Source of the DNA: Argyresthia goedartella | Lineage: Eukaryota; Arthropoda; Insecta; Lepidoptera; Argyresthiidae | Assembly: GCA_949825045.1 (NCBI GenBank) | Contig: OX463836.1 | Span: forward strand, 9,193,829-9,257,828 | Length of the DNA: 64,000 nt | Reading direction: 5' to 3' | In this document: in pieces, positions 53,346 through 62,676 of the stretch | Numbering within the stretch: position 1 is the first letter of the stretch | Layout of the letters: the number at the start of each line of letters is the position of its first letter | Program-made: the position numbers and the translations under genes | Notes under the pieces: generated by a model | The model's database searches: none | Told to the model about the DNA's origin: nothing | The model's input: the letters and a program-made list of their open reading frames with translations, nothing else

Positions 53346-53530
53346 CCTACCTCGCCCATAGACGAAAGCTTAATAAACCTACCTCGCCCTTGTACTAATA
53401 CGCACTAAACCTAATATCAATCCGCCTACTTCGTCCATGAACTAAAACTTGATAAACCAACCTGGCTTTTGAACTAATACGCATTAAGTCTAAATCTAGG
53501 TTCGTCTACTTCGCTCATGAACTAGTCCGT
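53346..53530 (+). repeat. Short tandem-repeat array, right part
   Basis: Continuation of the array at 45068-45239, starting cctacctcgcccatagac and repeating with small changes up to about cgctcatgaactag. Confidence 0.75.
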
Positions 53531-53703
53531 AATGGGTCGAAATATCAATATGCCGATCTCTTAACACGTCTAGGCATAACGCGACACAGGCAGACTGCGT
53601 TTTAGGTACAGAGAGACTAAAGGCTTAAAAGAACCTATATTGACTAGCTGTCAAATATCGCATTATGTAGAGTTTAGTTTTTCAGAGAAATGAGTTATCA
53701 ATA

Positions 53704-54030
53704 TCCAGAGAACCTCAGATGAATGAAAAAGTTTTGCGTAATCTTCCCCATGAATGTTGAATACATTTTGCCTATGTGTACGTCTCGCAGGCTCTCGGCA
53801 GAGGACATGGAACACCGACTCAAGTACGTCTCGGCGTGGCGGGAAGACGTCGAGGTGAGGTGTCTCGGCGACGGACGTCCGTTCGCAGTCGAGGTACCAC
53901 ACCACCGAGCCCGGGTTTGATCCCGGTGCAAGCAAGCAAGCACACTCTCACAACATAGTGGCGTTTGCCCCCGCTTGGTGGCGCTGGCGTAGTTGGGGGC
54001 AAAGAGTTTTATTCATCTGAGGTTAGGTTC
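53704..54030. repeat. Inverted repeats around PUS10-like exon
   Basis: aacctcagatgaatgaaaa at about 53708 and its inverted copy ttttattcatctgaggtta at about 54008 enclose the exon at 53797-53895. The right copy also starts the next repeat. Confidence 0.45.
53797..53895 (+). pseudogene. PUS10: PUS10-like internal exon
   Basis: After an acceptor-like tacgtctcgcag, an open exon reads MEHRLKYVSAWREDVEVRC then LGDGRPFAVE and ends at gag|gtacca. This matches the PUS10 block that from memory reads GREDVDVRTLGNGRPFAIE in human and holds the catalytic Asp. A conserved Gly is replaced by Trp (SAW for SAG). The exon lies 49 kb downstream of the terminal exon on the same strand, so it cannot belong to that copy unless the assembly is permuted. 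Confidence 0.7.
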
Positions 54031-54447
54031 AAAAAAACGTCACGTGTTTTTTAAATAAACTTGAAAAAACAAACAATGGGGTTGGCCGGTGAAAGCTAAT
54101 CATAGGTGGCACCACGTGCATTTGGTTCCTTTATCCAGTTGCCACTTTCAACGATCGACTAATTTCTGGAATTTTTTCTGTGATAATTGGTTATCGGAAT
54201 TTATTTACTACACAATAAAAGTAATTTTTCGAGTAGGTATATGATATAATCTCATGTAATTACTACTATACAACTTAATGTTGTCTTTTTGGCCGGTTTT
54301 TTTTACTATTGCGCACATGACTGGCGATTGAACACACTGTACTGGTAACACAGAAGCGTGACTTTGACGTTAGGGGAACTAACGGATACTAGCGCCACTT
54401 TGACAGTTGCCAACCCCATTAAGTTAATTGAAAATTAACCTCAAATG
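54018..54447. repeat. Possible MITE
   Basis: tgaggttaggttc and aatggggttggc at the left (54020-54086) are found inverted at the right (54405-54447, gccaaccccatt, ttaacctcaaatgagg). No gene. Confidence 0.4.
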
Positions 54448-54559
54448 AGGTGAGCGCACCATATATTAAAAAGAGAAATAGATAGAATTTGACACATTTT
54501 GACAGATAACTACACCAGCGACATCTGTAATGAGCTTTTGTGATTAGGTGCCATTCATA

Positions 54560-54680
54560 ATTTATTTATTACACACAAATAATATAAAGAAAACAAGAGT
54601 TACATGATAACAGTATACAAAGGCGAGCTTATCTCTAATAAGCGGTCTCTTCCAGCACAACCAGGTTACGATGGGAAATT
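54560..54680 (-). repeat. LINE 3'-end remnant
   Basis: aaaggcgagcttatctcta followed by gcggtctcttccagcac resembles, inverted, the 3' region at 35940-35990 of the plus-strand LINE tail. Short and non-coding. Confidence 0.45.
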
Positions 54681-54796
54681 TTGATTGCTGAGCAGGTGCA
54701 AACTGCTTCTAAGGCTAGTTTATTAATTGGCCGAGTGGATTTTTTGTCAAAAATACCAGAATATTTTCATTTTCTGCCTTTGTTTGACTGTTGCAA

Positions 54797-54866
54797 GGTC
54801 AGTGACCCCCGCCGCAAGCCCGCCGCGGAATGACGGCAGTCCTCGGCACCCGACATAATAGTAGTT
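54797..54866 (+). pseudogene. Putative next PUS10-like exon, broken
   Basis: An acceptor-like ttgactgttgcaag is followed by codons in the phase left by the previous exon: VSDPRRKPAAE then TGA. In the next frame it continues MTAVLGTRHNSS and reaches a donor-like tat|gtatgt. A one-base deletion would explain the stop. The GC content contrasts with the flanks. The assignment rests mostly on phase and position. Confidence 0.4.
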
Positions 54867-55857
54867 TATGTATGTACCAACCCTACTGCAGTCTAATAAA
54901 GCCCGCTAGTTTCTGTAGTGATAAATTTAACTAAAAATGTTTTACTGAGTGTTACAAAAGTGCTTGATGATGGTGATAAATACACTTATCGGAAATTCGG
55001 ATACTGATCGGAAATTCGGATGTTTTCGGTCAAGTGAGTTGTACTGAATTTTAAAGGGCCTTGTAACCGACCATAGGGCCTTCTTAACGATATCTGTGTA
55101 ATAAGGCCCAATGTATGAAAATTAAAAATCAAAAAACCTTGACAATAATTACTCAATTATAGCATGAATAACAATATTTTTAAATAAAATACTAATATTT
55201 ATTCACATACCTAAATAGTCTAATGCTAGACTGATTTCCCACACAGTGGAAACGCGTATTTTTCTAACAAATTATTAATGATTTTAGTTTATGCTTTCTG
55301 TTATAATGTTCATGAATATCACAATGTTCATATTTATTCAATCTTTGAGGTCTCTAATGCATACTTTTACGCCAAACGACCTACAATCGGCACGGGCCTT
55401 ATTATCGCCACCATTTTTAGTAAAGCCCAAAAAAGAGGTTTTTAAAAACGTTCAAAAAAGTAACTTACTTAAAAGTCGTTATAGCTATAAAAAGTACATT
55501 TATTTGGATTTTGAAATAATCGTAACTTTCATTGTTGTGCGGGACGTCTATTAATAGGTTAAGAAAGATGTATATAGTATAGTTATAGATATCGTTTATG
55601 TTATAAGTTCAGAATGAGCGTAGCATAAGTAATAAATAATATTTCCGTCATAGTAAGATGTATAGAGTTAGTTTTAATAGAATTTCATTGTTGTTTTTAT
55701 AAGTAATTGTTAATTTCCTGTAAAATAGCGTAAACAGTTAAATACGATGTAAGAAAGAGATAGCATAATAAATAAAGCTAAGCGGTCCGTTCGAGAGTGA
55801 CTTGCCACACCCCCACTCACCGCGAGCGCCCGCCAACATATAAATATAGCGACAGGC
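54867..55857. other. No gene recognised
   Basis: AT-rich. The frame 55291-55554 has no known domain. A CG-richer block at 55795-55857 directly precedes the Jockey-type LINE and may be flank or leader. Confidence 0.4.
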
Positions 55858-56773
55858 GTGGCTCAAGGCACAGGTCCAGCCTGCACAGGTAGGCTGGAGA
55901 AGGACCACGGTGTGAGGTGGTTCTCATACTCGTTGCCGGCCGACAAGACCCAGAAGGTGGCGATCCGCGGGCTGCCTTCTAACACCGCGCCGGAGGAGAT
56001 AGTCGCGGCGCTTGCAGAACTCGGTGTGGAGGCCGAGTACTGTAAGCAGATCCGGGCGCGCAAAGGACGACCCGGCTGCATCTTCTTCACAAGCCTTAAG
56101 AAGAACCCAGACCGTGCCCCCGGCGCTGTGTACGAGATTACGGAGCTCTTGTACATGCCGGGGGTGAAGATTGAGGCCTGGCGCTCGAAGCAGGGCCCGG
56201 CCCAGTGCCACAGGTGCCAGCAATTCCGGTACTCGCCGCATATGTGCCACCGCCCCCTGGCGTGCGTGCGTTGCGGCGGTCCCCACTCGGCGCGGGAGTG
56301 CCCCCGCCCGAAAGACCAGCCGCCGACGTGCGCCAACTGCGGTGGCCCGCACACGGCAAATAATGCGACGAGTCCCGTGTTCCGCCAGGAGGCGCGGAAC
56401 AAGAGGGCCGGCACTGTGGCGCTCACCAACGCGCCCGGGCCCAAGAAGGTGCAGCCTCCCCCTCCGCCACGTCCCGATCTGCAGGAACAAACGGCGCCTG
56501 CCTCGCTTATGGCGCAGGCGAACGACGGAGCCCCCAGACAGAAGACGAAGCGGGGGGGGGGGGGGGAAGAAGAAGAAGAAGGCGACGGCTCCACCTGCCG
56601 CCAGCGCCACGGCGGCTACTCTCGCCGCCAGCGAGACTGCGGCCGCCGCTGGCGCCGCCACTCCGGCTGCGGCGATAGGGCAGCAGGACTTGGGGCGCCT
56701 CACAGCCCTGCTCGCCCTCCTCAGCGACCCCACTGCCCTGGGCAGACTCACCGCTCTGCTCCGCAATGCATGA
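55858..56773 (+). pseudogene. ORF1 (gag) of LINE J, shifted at a 15-G run
   Basis: The frame starts at GTG 55858 with no ATG, consistent with 5' truncation. It has the Jockey gag fold (KVAIRGLPSNTAPEEIVAAL, GCIFFTSLKKNPD) and CCHC knuckles (CHRCQQFRYSPHMC, CVRCGGPHSARECP, CANCGGPHTANN). At 56552-56566 a run of 15 Gs shifts the frame: the conserved C-terminus (A/T-rich, then LGRLTALLALLSDPTALGRL) continues in the frame that ends at TGA 56771. This gag protein binds LINE RNA. Confidence 0.85.
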
Positions 56774-59338
56774 GCCGGTCAGGGTCGTCCACTGGAACGC
56801 GCAGTCGCTGACAGGGAAGAAGCGGCTGCTCCACGTGTTCCTGAGGGACTACCGCGTCGACGTGATGCTCATCAGCGAGACACACCTAGCCGGAAGCGAC
56901 AAGCTGTCGCTCCCCGGCCACTTCGTCTACCGCAAGGACGAGAAGACCTCCAGCGGCCGGACCTTTCGAGGCTTGGCAGACATCGTCGGAAGGAAGATCA
57001 TTCATTCATCCCTGTATGCTTTGGGCGTCGACCTCCAGGTCGCCGGCGAGGTGTTGCGACTCTACGTCGCCTACAAGCCCCCCAGTACACCAATCCGCAC
57101 CGCCGAGCTACGGGGGCTGCTACAGTCACCGCATCCGACACCTGTCGCCGGCGACCTTAACGCCAAGCACACCGCCTGGAACTCCACCAGGGTGGGCCCA
57201 GCTGGATGCGCCATCCATGCCGACTCCGTGAGCCACAACTACGACGTCATCGGTCCCGACGAGCCCACCCACTTCGACACGCGGACCGGATGGGACATCA
57301 TCGACGTCGTGGTCGTCAGAGGTCTCCGGACACCGTCGAGCCAGGAGGTTCTCCCTGACCTCCCTTCGGACCACCCGCCTGTTCTTCTCGTCCTGGCGGA
57401 TCTGCCCACCCGGGTATCTCCGCCAGCATCACGTCGCCGCTACCAGTGGGGCGCCTTCACCGCCGCCCTTGACCAACCCTCCTCCAGTTGCCCCGTCAAC
57501 CAGCCGGAAGACGTTGACCACCTGGCATTGCTGCAAACCACCCAGATCCGAGACGCGCTCGACCTATCATCGCACACCGTAGCTCGCGGGGGGAAGCCCT
57601 CTCCTCTTCCTGCTGAGCTACGCGCACTCATATGCGCGCTCTCCGGAAGCAGTGGCAGCAAACCCGCTGCCCCACGATGAAGACCAGGCTCAACACCATG
57701 ACGGCAGGGCTGAAGCGCCAACTTGATCTCCACGCCGAAGAATCTTGGGAACGCCACGTCGAGTCCATAGGCGACCACGTCCCCTCCGTGCATCGCCTGT
57801 GCCGGGCTTTGTCGACCATGCCTGCTCCTGTTCGCCCAATCCTCGGCAGCGACAGCCTACCAAGATTCCGAGCACAAGACCGTGCGGAGATCTTCGCCGA
57901 ATGCCTCGAGAAGCAGTTCAAGCCGAAGCCACGTCGCAGCAGTCGAGAGACACCTGCGAGAGTACTTTGTCACGCCGATAGCTCCCGAAGAGGACCCCAT
58001 CGTCGTCACGCCCGGCCAGATCGTGCGAGTATTCCGACGTACCAAGCCCAGGAAAGCCCCGGGCGCAGACCGAATACCCAACACGGCGCTGTTACATTTG
58101 CCGCCACGCACTGTGGCGGCCGTTACGCGCCTGTTTAACGGCATCTTGCGCAAGGGTGACTTTCCAACCCAGTGGAAGGAGGGCTTGGTTATCATGTTGC
58201 CCAAGCCGGGCAAGGACACCAAGCTGCCTGAGAGCTATCGGCCGATCACCCTACTGAGCTTCATCTCAAAGGTGTTTGAGAAGCTCCTGCTAGCGAAGTT
58301 ACTGCCCCACATCCAGCCTCGCCCGGAACAGTTCGGCTTCAGGCTCGAGCATTCTACGACGCTTCAGCTCACCAGAGTACTGAATGACATGACGGTTTGT
58401 TTGAACAAAAAAGAATACGCTGTCGCAGTACTTCTGGATATGGATAAGGCGTTCGACAGAGTATGGCACGAGGGGTTGCTGTACAAGCTGTCGACGTCCC
58501 TTGCCCCAAGAAGAAAGGTCAAGACAATCGCCGACAATTCCTGAAGAATCGCCGCTTCCGAGTGATGGTGGAAGACGCCGTCTCCGAGGAACATCCCATT
58601 GCAACCGGCGTCCCCCAGTGCTCTTGCTTGTCTCCCGCCTGCTACGCCCGATACACGGACGACATCCCCGTCGGGCCGGGTGCCCAGCTGGCACTCTTCG
58701 CAGACGACGCAGCCTACTATGCGTCGTCGTTCCAGGTTCCGCACGCTGCTACCAAACTGCAGCGCACCCTGGACATCTTGCCCGACTGGCTCGCCAAGTG
58801 GCGACTGTCCGTCAATGTTGGGAAAACGCAGGCGCTCATCACAGGCCAGAGTCTCCTTCCACCATCGCTCCAGCTCCGGGGACAGCACATCGAGTGGTCT
58901 TCGCAGGTGAAGTACCTGGGAGTGACCATTGATCGCCGGCTCACCATGAAGCAACACGTCGACAACGTCGTCAGCCAGGTCAAGGTGGCACGCGCCAAGC
59001 TGCGTCCACTTTTCGACTCCAGCCTCCCTCTGAGGGCGAAGCTCGGGATCTACAAGACCTATGTGAGATCCCGCCTCACCTACGCAGCTCCGGCATGGTA
59101 CGCCCTGTGCTGGGAGACGAACAAACGGAGACTCCGAGCCCAAGAGAACCTCTCTCTGCGTACCATCGTCGGCGCCCCCCGCTACGTGAGGAACGCGACA
59201 ATCCAGAGGGACCTAAGATGGGAAACCGTTAACCAGTTTGTCCAGAGGCTGGCGAAGGGCATGTTCGCGCATGCGGATGCATCACAACTCCCGCACATCG
59301 CCGAACTGGCGCCGTACTGTGATGGTACACCGTCCTAA
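56766..59338 (+). pseudogene. ORF2 of LINE J: endonuclease and RT, frameshifted
   Basis: ATG 56766 overlaps the ORF1 stop (atgcatga). Endonuclease: RVVHWNAQSLTGKK, LISETHLAG, GDLNAKHTAWNS and SDHPPVLLVL. The frame shifts near 57650, 57930 and 58500. RT: KAPGADRIPNTAL, YRPITLLSFISKVFEKLL, AVLLDMDKAFDRVWH, then GVPQCSCLSPACYA (a conserved Gly replaced by Cys) and the active site LALFADDAAYY, then YLGVTIDRRLTMKQH and the C-terminal domain to TAA 59336. With three frameshifts it is not functional as read. Confidence 0.88.
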
Positions 59339-60243
59339 GATCGTCTAGTTATTAAATTAAGGAGTGTATCGAATGTGTTTGATTAGTTCAGAACCCTGCA
59401 GTGTCGAAAAACATTGAATGTGCGAGATATATGACTCTAGTATTTAAATCCGCGAATTTTCTACCAGTATATTGGCCGAATGGATCAAGAACTAACACAA
59501 AGCCATTCCCCCGAGCTTACTAATCATGGCATCCTGTACGCCTTCCTGAAAGTCCAAGAAGCGTTGGTGACTGAAATAGTGTAATAAACACCCTATTTGA
59601 TTTACTTCAGGTAGCCATAGTAAGTGATCGCTTCGCGTGGAAAAGTGGAACTCGTGTGAGTATATCTCACCAGTCAGCGACCGCCTCAGTCTGACACGGG
59701 GGAACCCTACGCCCGTCTTCAGGCTCTGAATTCAGATTATAGGGGGGCGATGGACCACCTTTGCTGCGAAGCGTATTACATCGACACGTCCAGAGACGTG
59801 GATAATTACAAGGTGCTCAAGGCTACCTTCCCCATAGTACCATGGATTTATTTATAAGGTAAGTGCGGTAAATAAGGACCACCTTAATAAAAAAATAATG
59901 TATTAATATTACTAATGAAATTATGAATAAAAACAAGTTTTTAGAAGAATATTTGCTTTATTGGGATAAAGAAAAAGTACAAATGTTGGTTAAACATATG
60001 AGATGTGAATTTAATTTAGTCCTTTTAAAAAAAGCTTATTGTGGACCTTATTAAACCACGGTATTTTAAAAGGGGCCACTTTCCAACTTATAATTTAAGA
60101 TATGAAATCAAGAAAAAAATACAAAATATTACTTTTTTCTAGCATACATCAACTTTTGGCATCAAAAATATATAAATTAAATGTTTAATTATCAGAAAAA
60201 CAAAATAATGGACCTTATTAAACTCACAGAAACAAAACTATTT
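58920..60243 (+). repeat. Left arm of large inverted duplication
   Basis: Base p here pairs with base 122920 - p of the right arm, with no net indel from 59338 to 60243. About four to five substitutions are seen in roughly 900 bp. Contains the LINE J C-terminus, its 3' region, and about 386 bp of transposon end sequence (59858-60243). Confidence 0.93.
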
Positions 60244-60479
60244 CGAAAACACTTAAAACATGTATATTTTAAACAAAGAATATACATTTTTAACAAACTA
60301 TTGGCAACTCTTTTTAAATCTTTTCAAAAACAATAAAAATAAACATTAGAAAGATAATACTGGCCCTTATTACACTTATGAAAAGTAATTTTGAGATCAC
60401 ACATAAAAAATAATGAGATCAGTCTGTCCTTCCTTGGATGATTCTCTATAAACGGATCAGTCATTCAGATCATAAATGT

Positions 60480-61091
60480 CTAATTATAATTACAGAATAA
60501 GCAATCAAAATCAACGTCATCTTTCGTAAGGCCCAAACATTCCTCGTGGTACCATCTTTGGCATGTTGGGCATTGTCGCATGTCTTCAAAATTTTCTGTG
60601 AAACAAGCATAGCAGTACCATTTATCATCTGCATGGTTCCCTTTGTTTTTACCTTTAATAGCTCCACTATTTTTCGTTTGACATGCCTTTCCTTTTTTAT
60701 TTGTGCATTCTTTCTTTGAGTTTGCCTTCTTGCTAGGTTTGTCCTTACTTTTTACTTCCTTACGTTTCTGTTCGTTTTCTTTTACTTTCTTTTTCTGGAT
60801 GTCTTTTCTGTTTTCTCTTTCTGTAAACAAATATTTCGTCACTATCCGGGCTTTATAATTGATGGCTTTACGCCTTGGTGTATTCTTCACGATACCTAAG
60901 TTTGGTGTCGGTATTAGTTGTCGGAATTCAGTTTTAGTGCTTTTCTGAGACTTCAACCTGACTAATGGAACCTCGTCTTCTGAATCGTCTTCTGTAGAAG
61001 AATGTTCCCGCCTTCTTTTGTTGATGTTTACAAATGAAGATACATCGACAGGTTTAATGGGAGTACGTTCTTTTCTTCGCGCCGCAGCCAC
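60480..61091 (-). pseudogene. C-terminal PHD-finger part of transposase
   Basis: A minus-strand frame of 203 codons overlapping the transposase end by 64 bp in another frame. Acidic and Lys-rich linker, then a PHD-type zinc finger (WYCYACFTENFEDMRQC, CQRWYHEECLGLT, FDCLFC) with a C4HC3-like pattern. PHD fingers bind histone tails. In related insect pogo transposases such a finger is the C-terminal domain, so a frameshift near 61070 probably split one protein in two. Confidence 0.7.
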
Positions 61092-62635
61092 GATATTTGG
61101 CTATATAGCGGCTGACGTTTATGAGGCGAAAACGTCATATTGACGGAAGAATCTGAGCTGTAAGTAATCGGTCTTCTGATTGCAGCGCTAGGCGTATTTG
61201 ATTCAGATTCTTCAGAACCAGAATCTGTTGTGGTGTAGTCAACCAAACGTTTCTTTACTCCAACACTGCTAACAGGAGAAGGTAGGCTATAGTTTTGTAT
61301 TAAAGACGGCGAGCCATCAATAATGGTCTCGTCCGAATCACTGCTATGGCTCCGTGTTGCGCGCTGGGCTCTCAAGCCTGAAGGGCCAGGAGTCGGAGAC
61401 ACTTGCGACTGGTCTAGTTCTCCGACCTGGTTTTCTTGCATCGGGTGATTGGTCGGTATTGACGGTTGATAGGCTTCATCTGGAATGGCATTTGGGTCAA
61501 AAGGATAAAGCCCGGTAGCTTTAAACCCGTTGACAATATTGGAATGGGTCATACATTTAGACCATATTTTGCTTAAGATGGAATTGAATCTGGCTTTGGT
61601 AATTGTTCTGCCGGGGTATTGGTACAGATATGATAAAGCTTCTTCATCCCAGTAAACCTCAAATGATTTGTTGACACTTCTGTCAAGTGGCTGGAGCCAG
61701 TGAGTGGTGTTGGATGGCAAACAGTATAAAACTATATTTTCTCTCTCCGCTGCGTCTACAATACTATAATCTAAGTGGCAAGAAGCGCCATCAACAACAA
61801 GTAAACACTTGCCGGGAGTTATGTACTTTCCCAAGTGATGGATGAATTCTGTGAACAGAGACGTTGTCATGGACCCTTTTTTTGCCATTCGTACCAATGA
61901 TCCAGATGGCAAATTATCATTGAATTCTGGCTTCATTCTCTTCCCCTTAAACAGTATCATCGGCGGGATAGCAGTGCCTACTGCATTTACGCACATGGCA
62001 ATAGTTACGTTTTCTGCGTGCTCTGGTGCAACCAAGGGCACATTTTTAGCCCCTTTTTCTGCTAAGACCACTGGTTGATTATGTATGGTTAACCTACAAC
62101 CTTTTTCATCCATATTATATAGACGTCCGGGGCTCTCTCTAATCAGTTCTTCGTATATTTTTTGATATTCGTTAAAGTGCTGATTTACGATTAGTTTATT
62201 AACTTTCTGAGCCCTTCCTGGATTTAAGATCTGTACCTTTCGCTTTGATATAACGGAGTTTCGCTTCAAATACAATTTTAACCAATCCTTTCCTTCTCGT
62301 TTTTTGGAGCGATTAAATTTGTTTGGAATGTCATTTTCGTCACAAAAAACGTAAGCTTGGTGTCGAATTGATTTTGGTTTTAACGGTAAGCCTACAGCAG
62401 CAAGTCTTTTTATTCGAGTGTCCAAATCAGTCTCTTGCTCTGTTGTTAAAATTGTACGACGCCCAATTTGTTTTTCGACTTTGCCACTTTTCAAATGATT
62501 GACTAAAGTTCTTCTGGGAATAGAATAACGCGCGGCTGCTGCACGTTGTGACATTCCTCCCCGGACGGCAGTCATAGCATCGTCTAGTTGTTTCAGTGTC
62601 CACGAACCTCGTTTCTTCTTAGGAGGTGGTTCCAT
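61028..62635 (-). CDS. Pogo/Tigger-like DDE transposase
   Basis: The start chosen is ATG 62635 (MEPPPKKKRG); an upstream TTG adds four residues. 535 codons. N-terminal Psq-type helix-turn-helix (TLKQLDDAMTAVRGGMSQRA, YSIPRRTLVNHLKSG), a CENP-B-like second helix region (DWLKLYLKRN), then the DDE domain: YNMDEKGCRL, LLVVDGASCHLDYS and THWLQPLDRSVNKSF; 35 residues separate the last two aspartates. Then KIWSKCMTHSNIVNGFKATGLYPFDP, usual in DDE_1 proteins. It would cut at the element ends and insert at TA. Open, apart from the shift that separates the PHD finger. Confidence 0.88.
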   Translation of the reverse strand: MEPPPKKKRGSWTLKQLDDAMTAVRGGMSQRAAAARYSIPRRTLVNHLKSGKVEKQIGRRTILTTEQETDLDTRIKRLAAVGLPLKPKSIRHQAYVFCDENDIPNKFNRSKKREGKDWLKLYLKRNSVISKRKVQILNPGRAQKVNKLIVNQHFNEYQKIYEELIRESPGRLYNMDEKGCRLTIHNQPVVLAEKGAKNVPLVAPEHAENVTIAMCVNAVGTAIPPMILFKGKRMKPEFNDNLPSGSLVRMAKKGSMTTSLFTEFIHHLGKYITPGKCLLVVDGASCHLDYSIVDAAERENIVLYCLPSNTTHWLQPLDRSVNKSFEVYWDEEALSYLYQYPGRTITKARFNSILSKIWSKCMTHSNIVNGFKATGLYPFDPNAIPDEAYQPSIPTNHPMQENQVGELDQSQVSPTPGPSGLRAQRATRSHSSDSDETIIDGSPSLIQNYSLPSPVSSVGVKKRLVDYTTTDSGSEESESNTPSAAIRRPITYSSDSSVNMTFSPHKRQPLYSQISWLRREEKNVLPLNLSMYLHL

Positions 62636-62636
62636 G

Positions 62637-62675
62637 ATCCTGTACAAGCAAAATAAGCTTTTGCTTGTACAGGAT
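62637..62675. repeat. Perfect 17-bp hairpin next to the transposase ATG
   Basis: atcctgtacaagcaaaa (62637-62653), 5-nt loop, then its exact complement (62659-62675). The arm ends one base before the ATG on the minus strand, and the inverted duplication arm starts one base beyond the other side (62677). Confidence 0.9.
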
Positions 62676-62676
62676 G

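Larger units (their letters stand above)
55858..59338 (+). mobile_element. Jockey-type LINE J, 5' truncated
   Basis: Plus-strand non-LTR element with ORF1 (gag) and ORF2 (endonuclease-RT) overlapping by a few bases. It lacks the N-terminus of ORF1. The 3' part from 58920 onward is repeated, inverted, at 63582-64000. GC-rich coding sequence in an AT-rich surrounding. Confidence 0.85.

Noticed and set aside
53880..53935. tRNA-like B box (gggtttgatcccgg) as a tRNA gene or SINE
   Set aside because: No matching A box or cloverleaf at the right distance; it follows the donor site of the PUS10-like exon.
55863..56766. Long minus-strand frames opposite LINE J ORF1
   Set aside because: GC-rich shadow frames; the plus strand has clear zinc knuckles.
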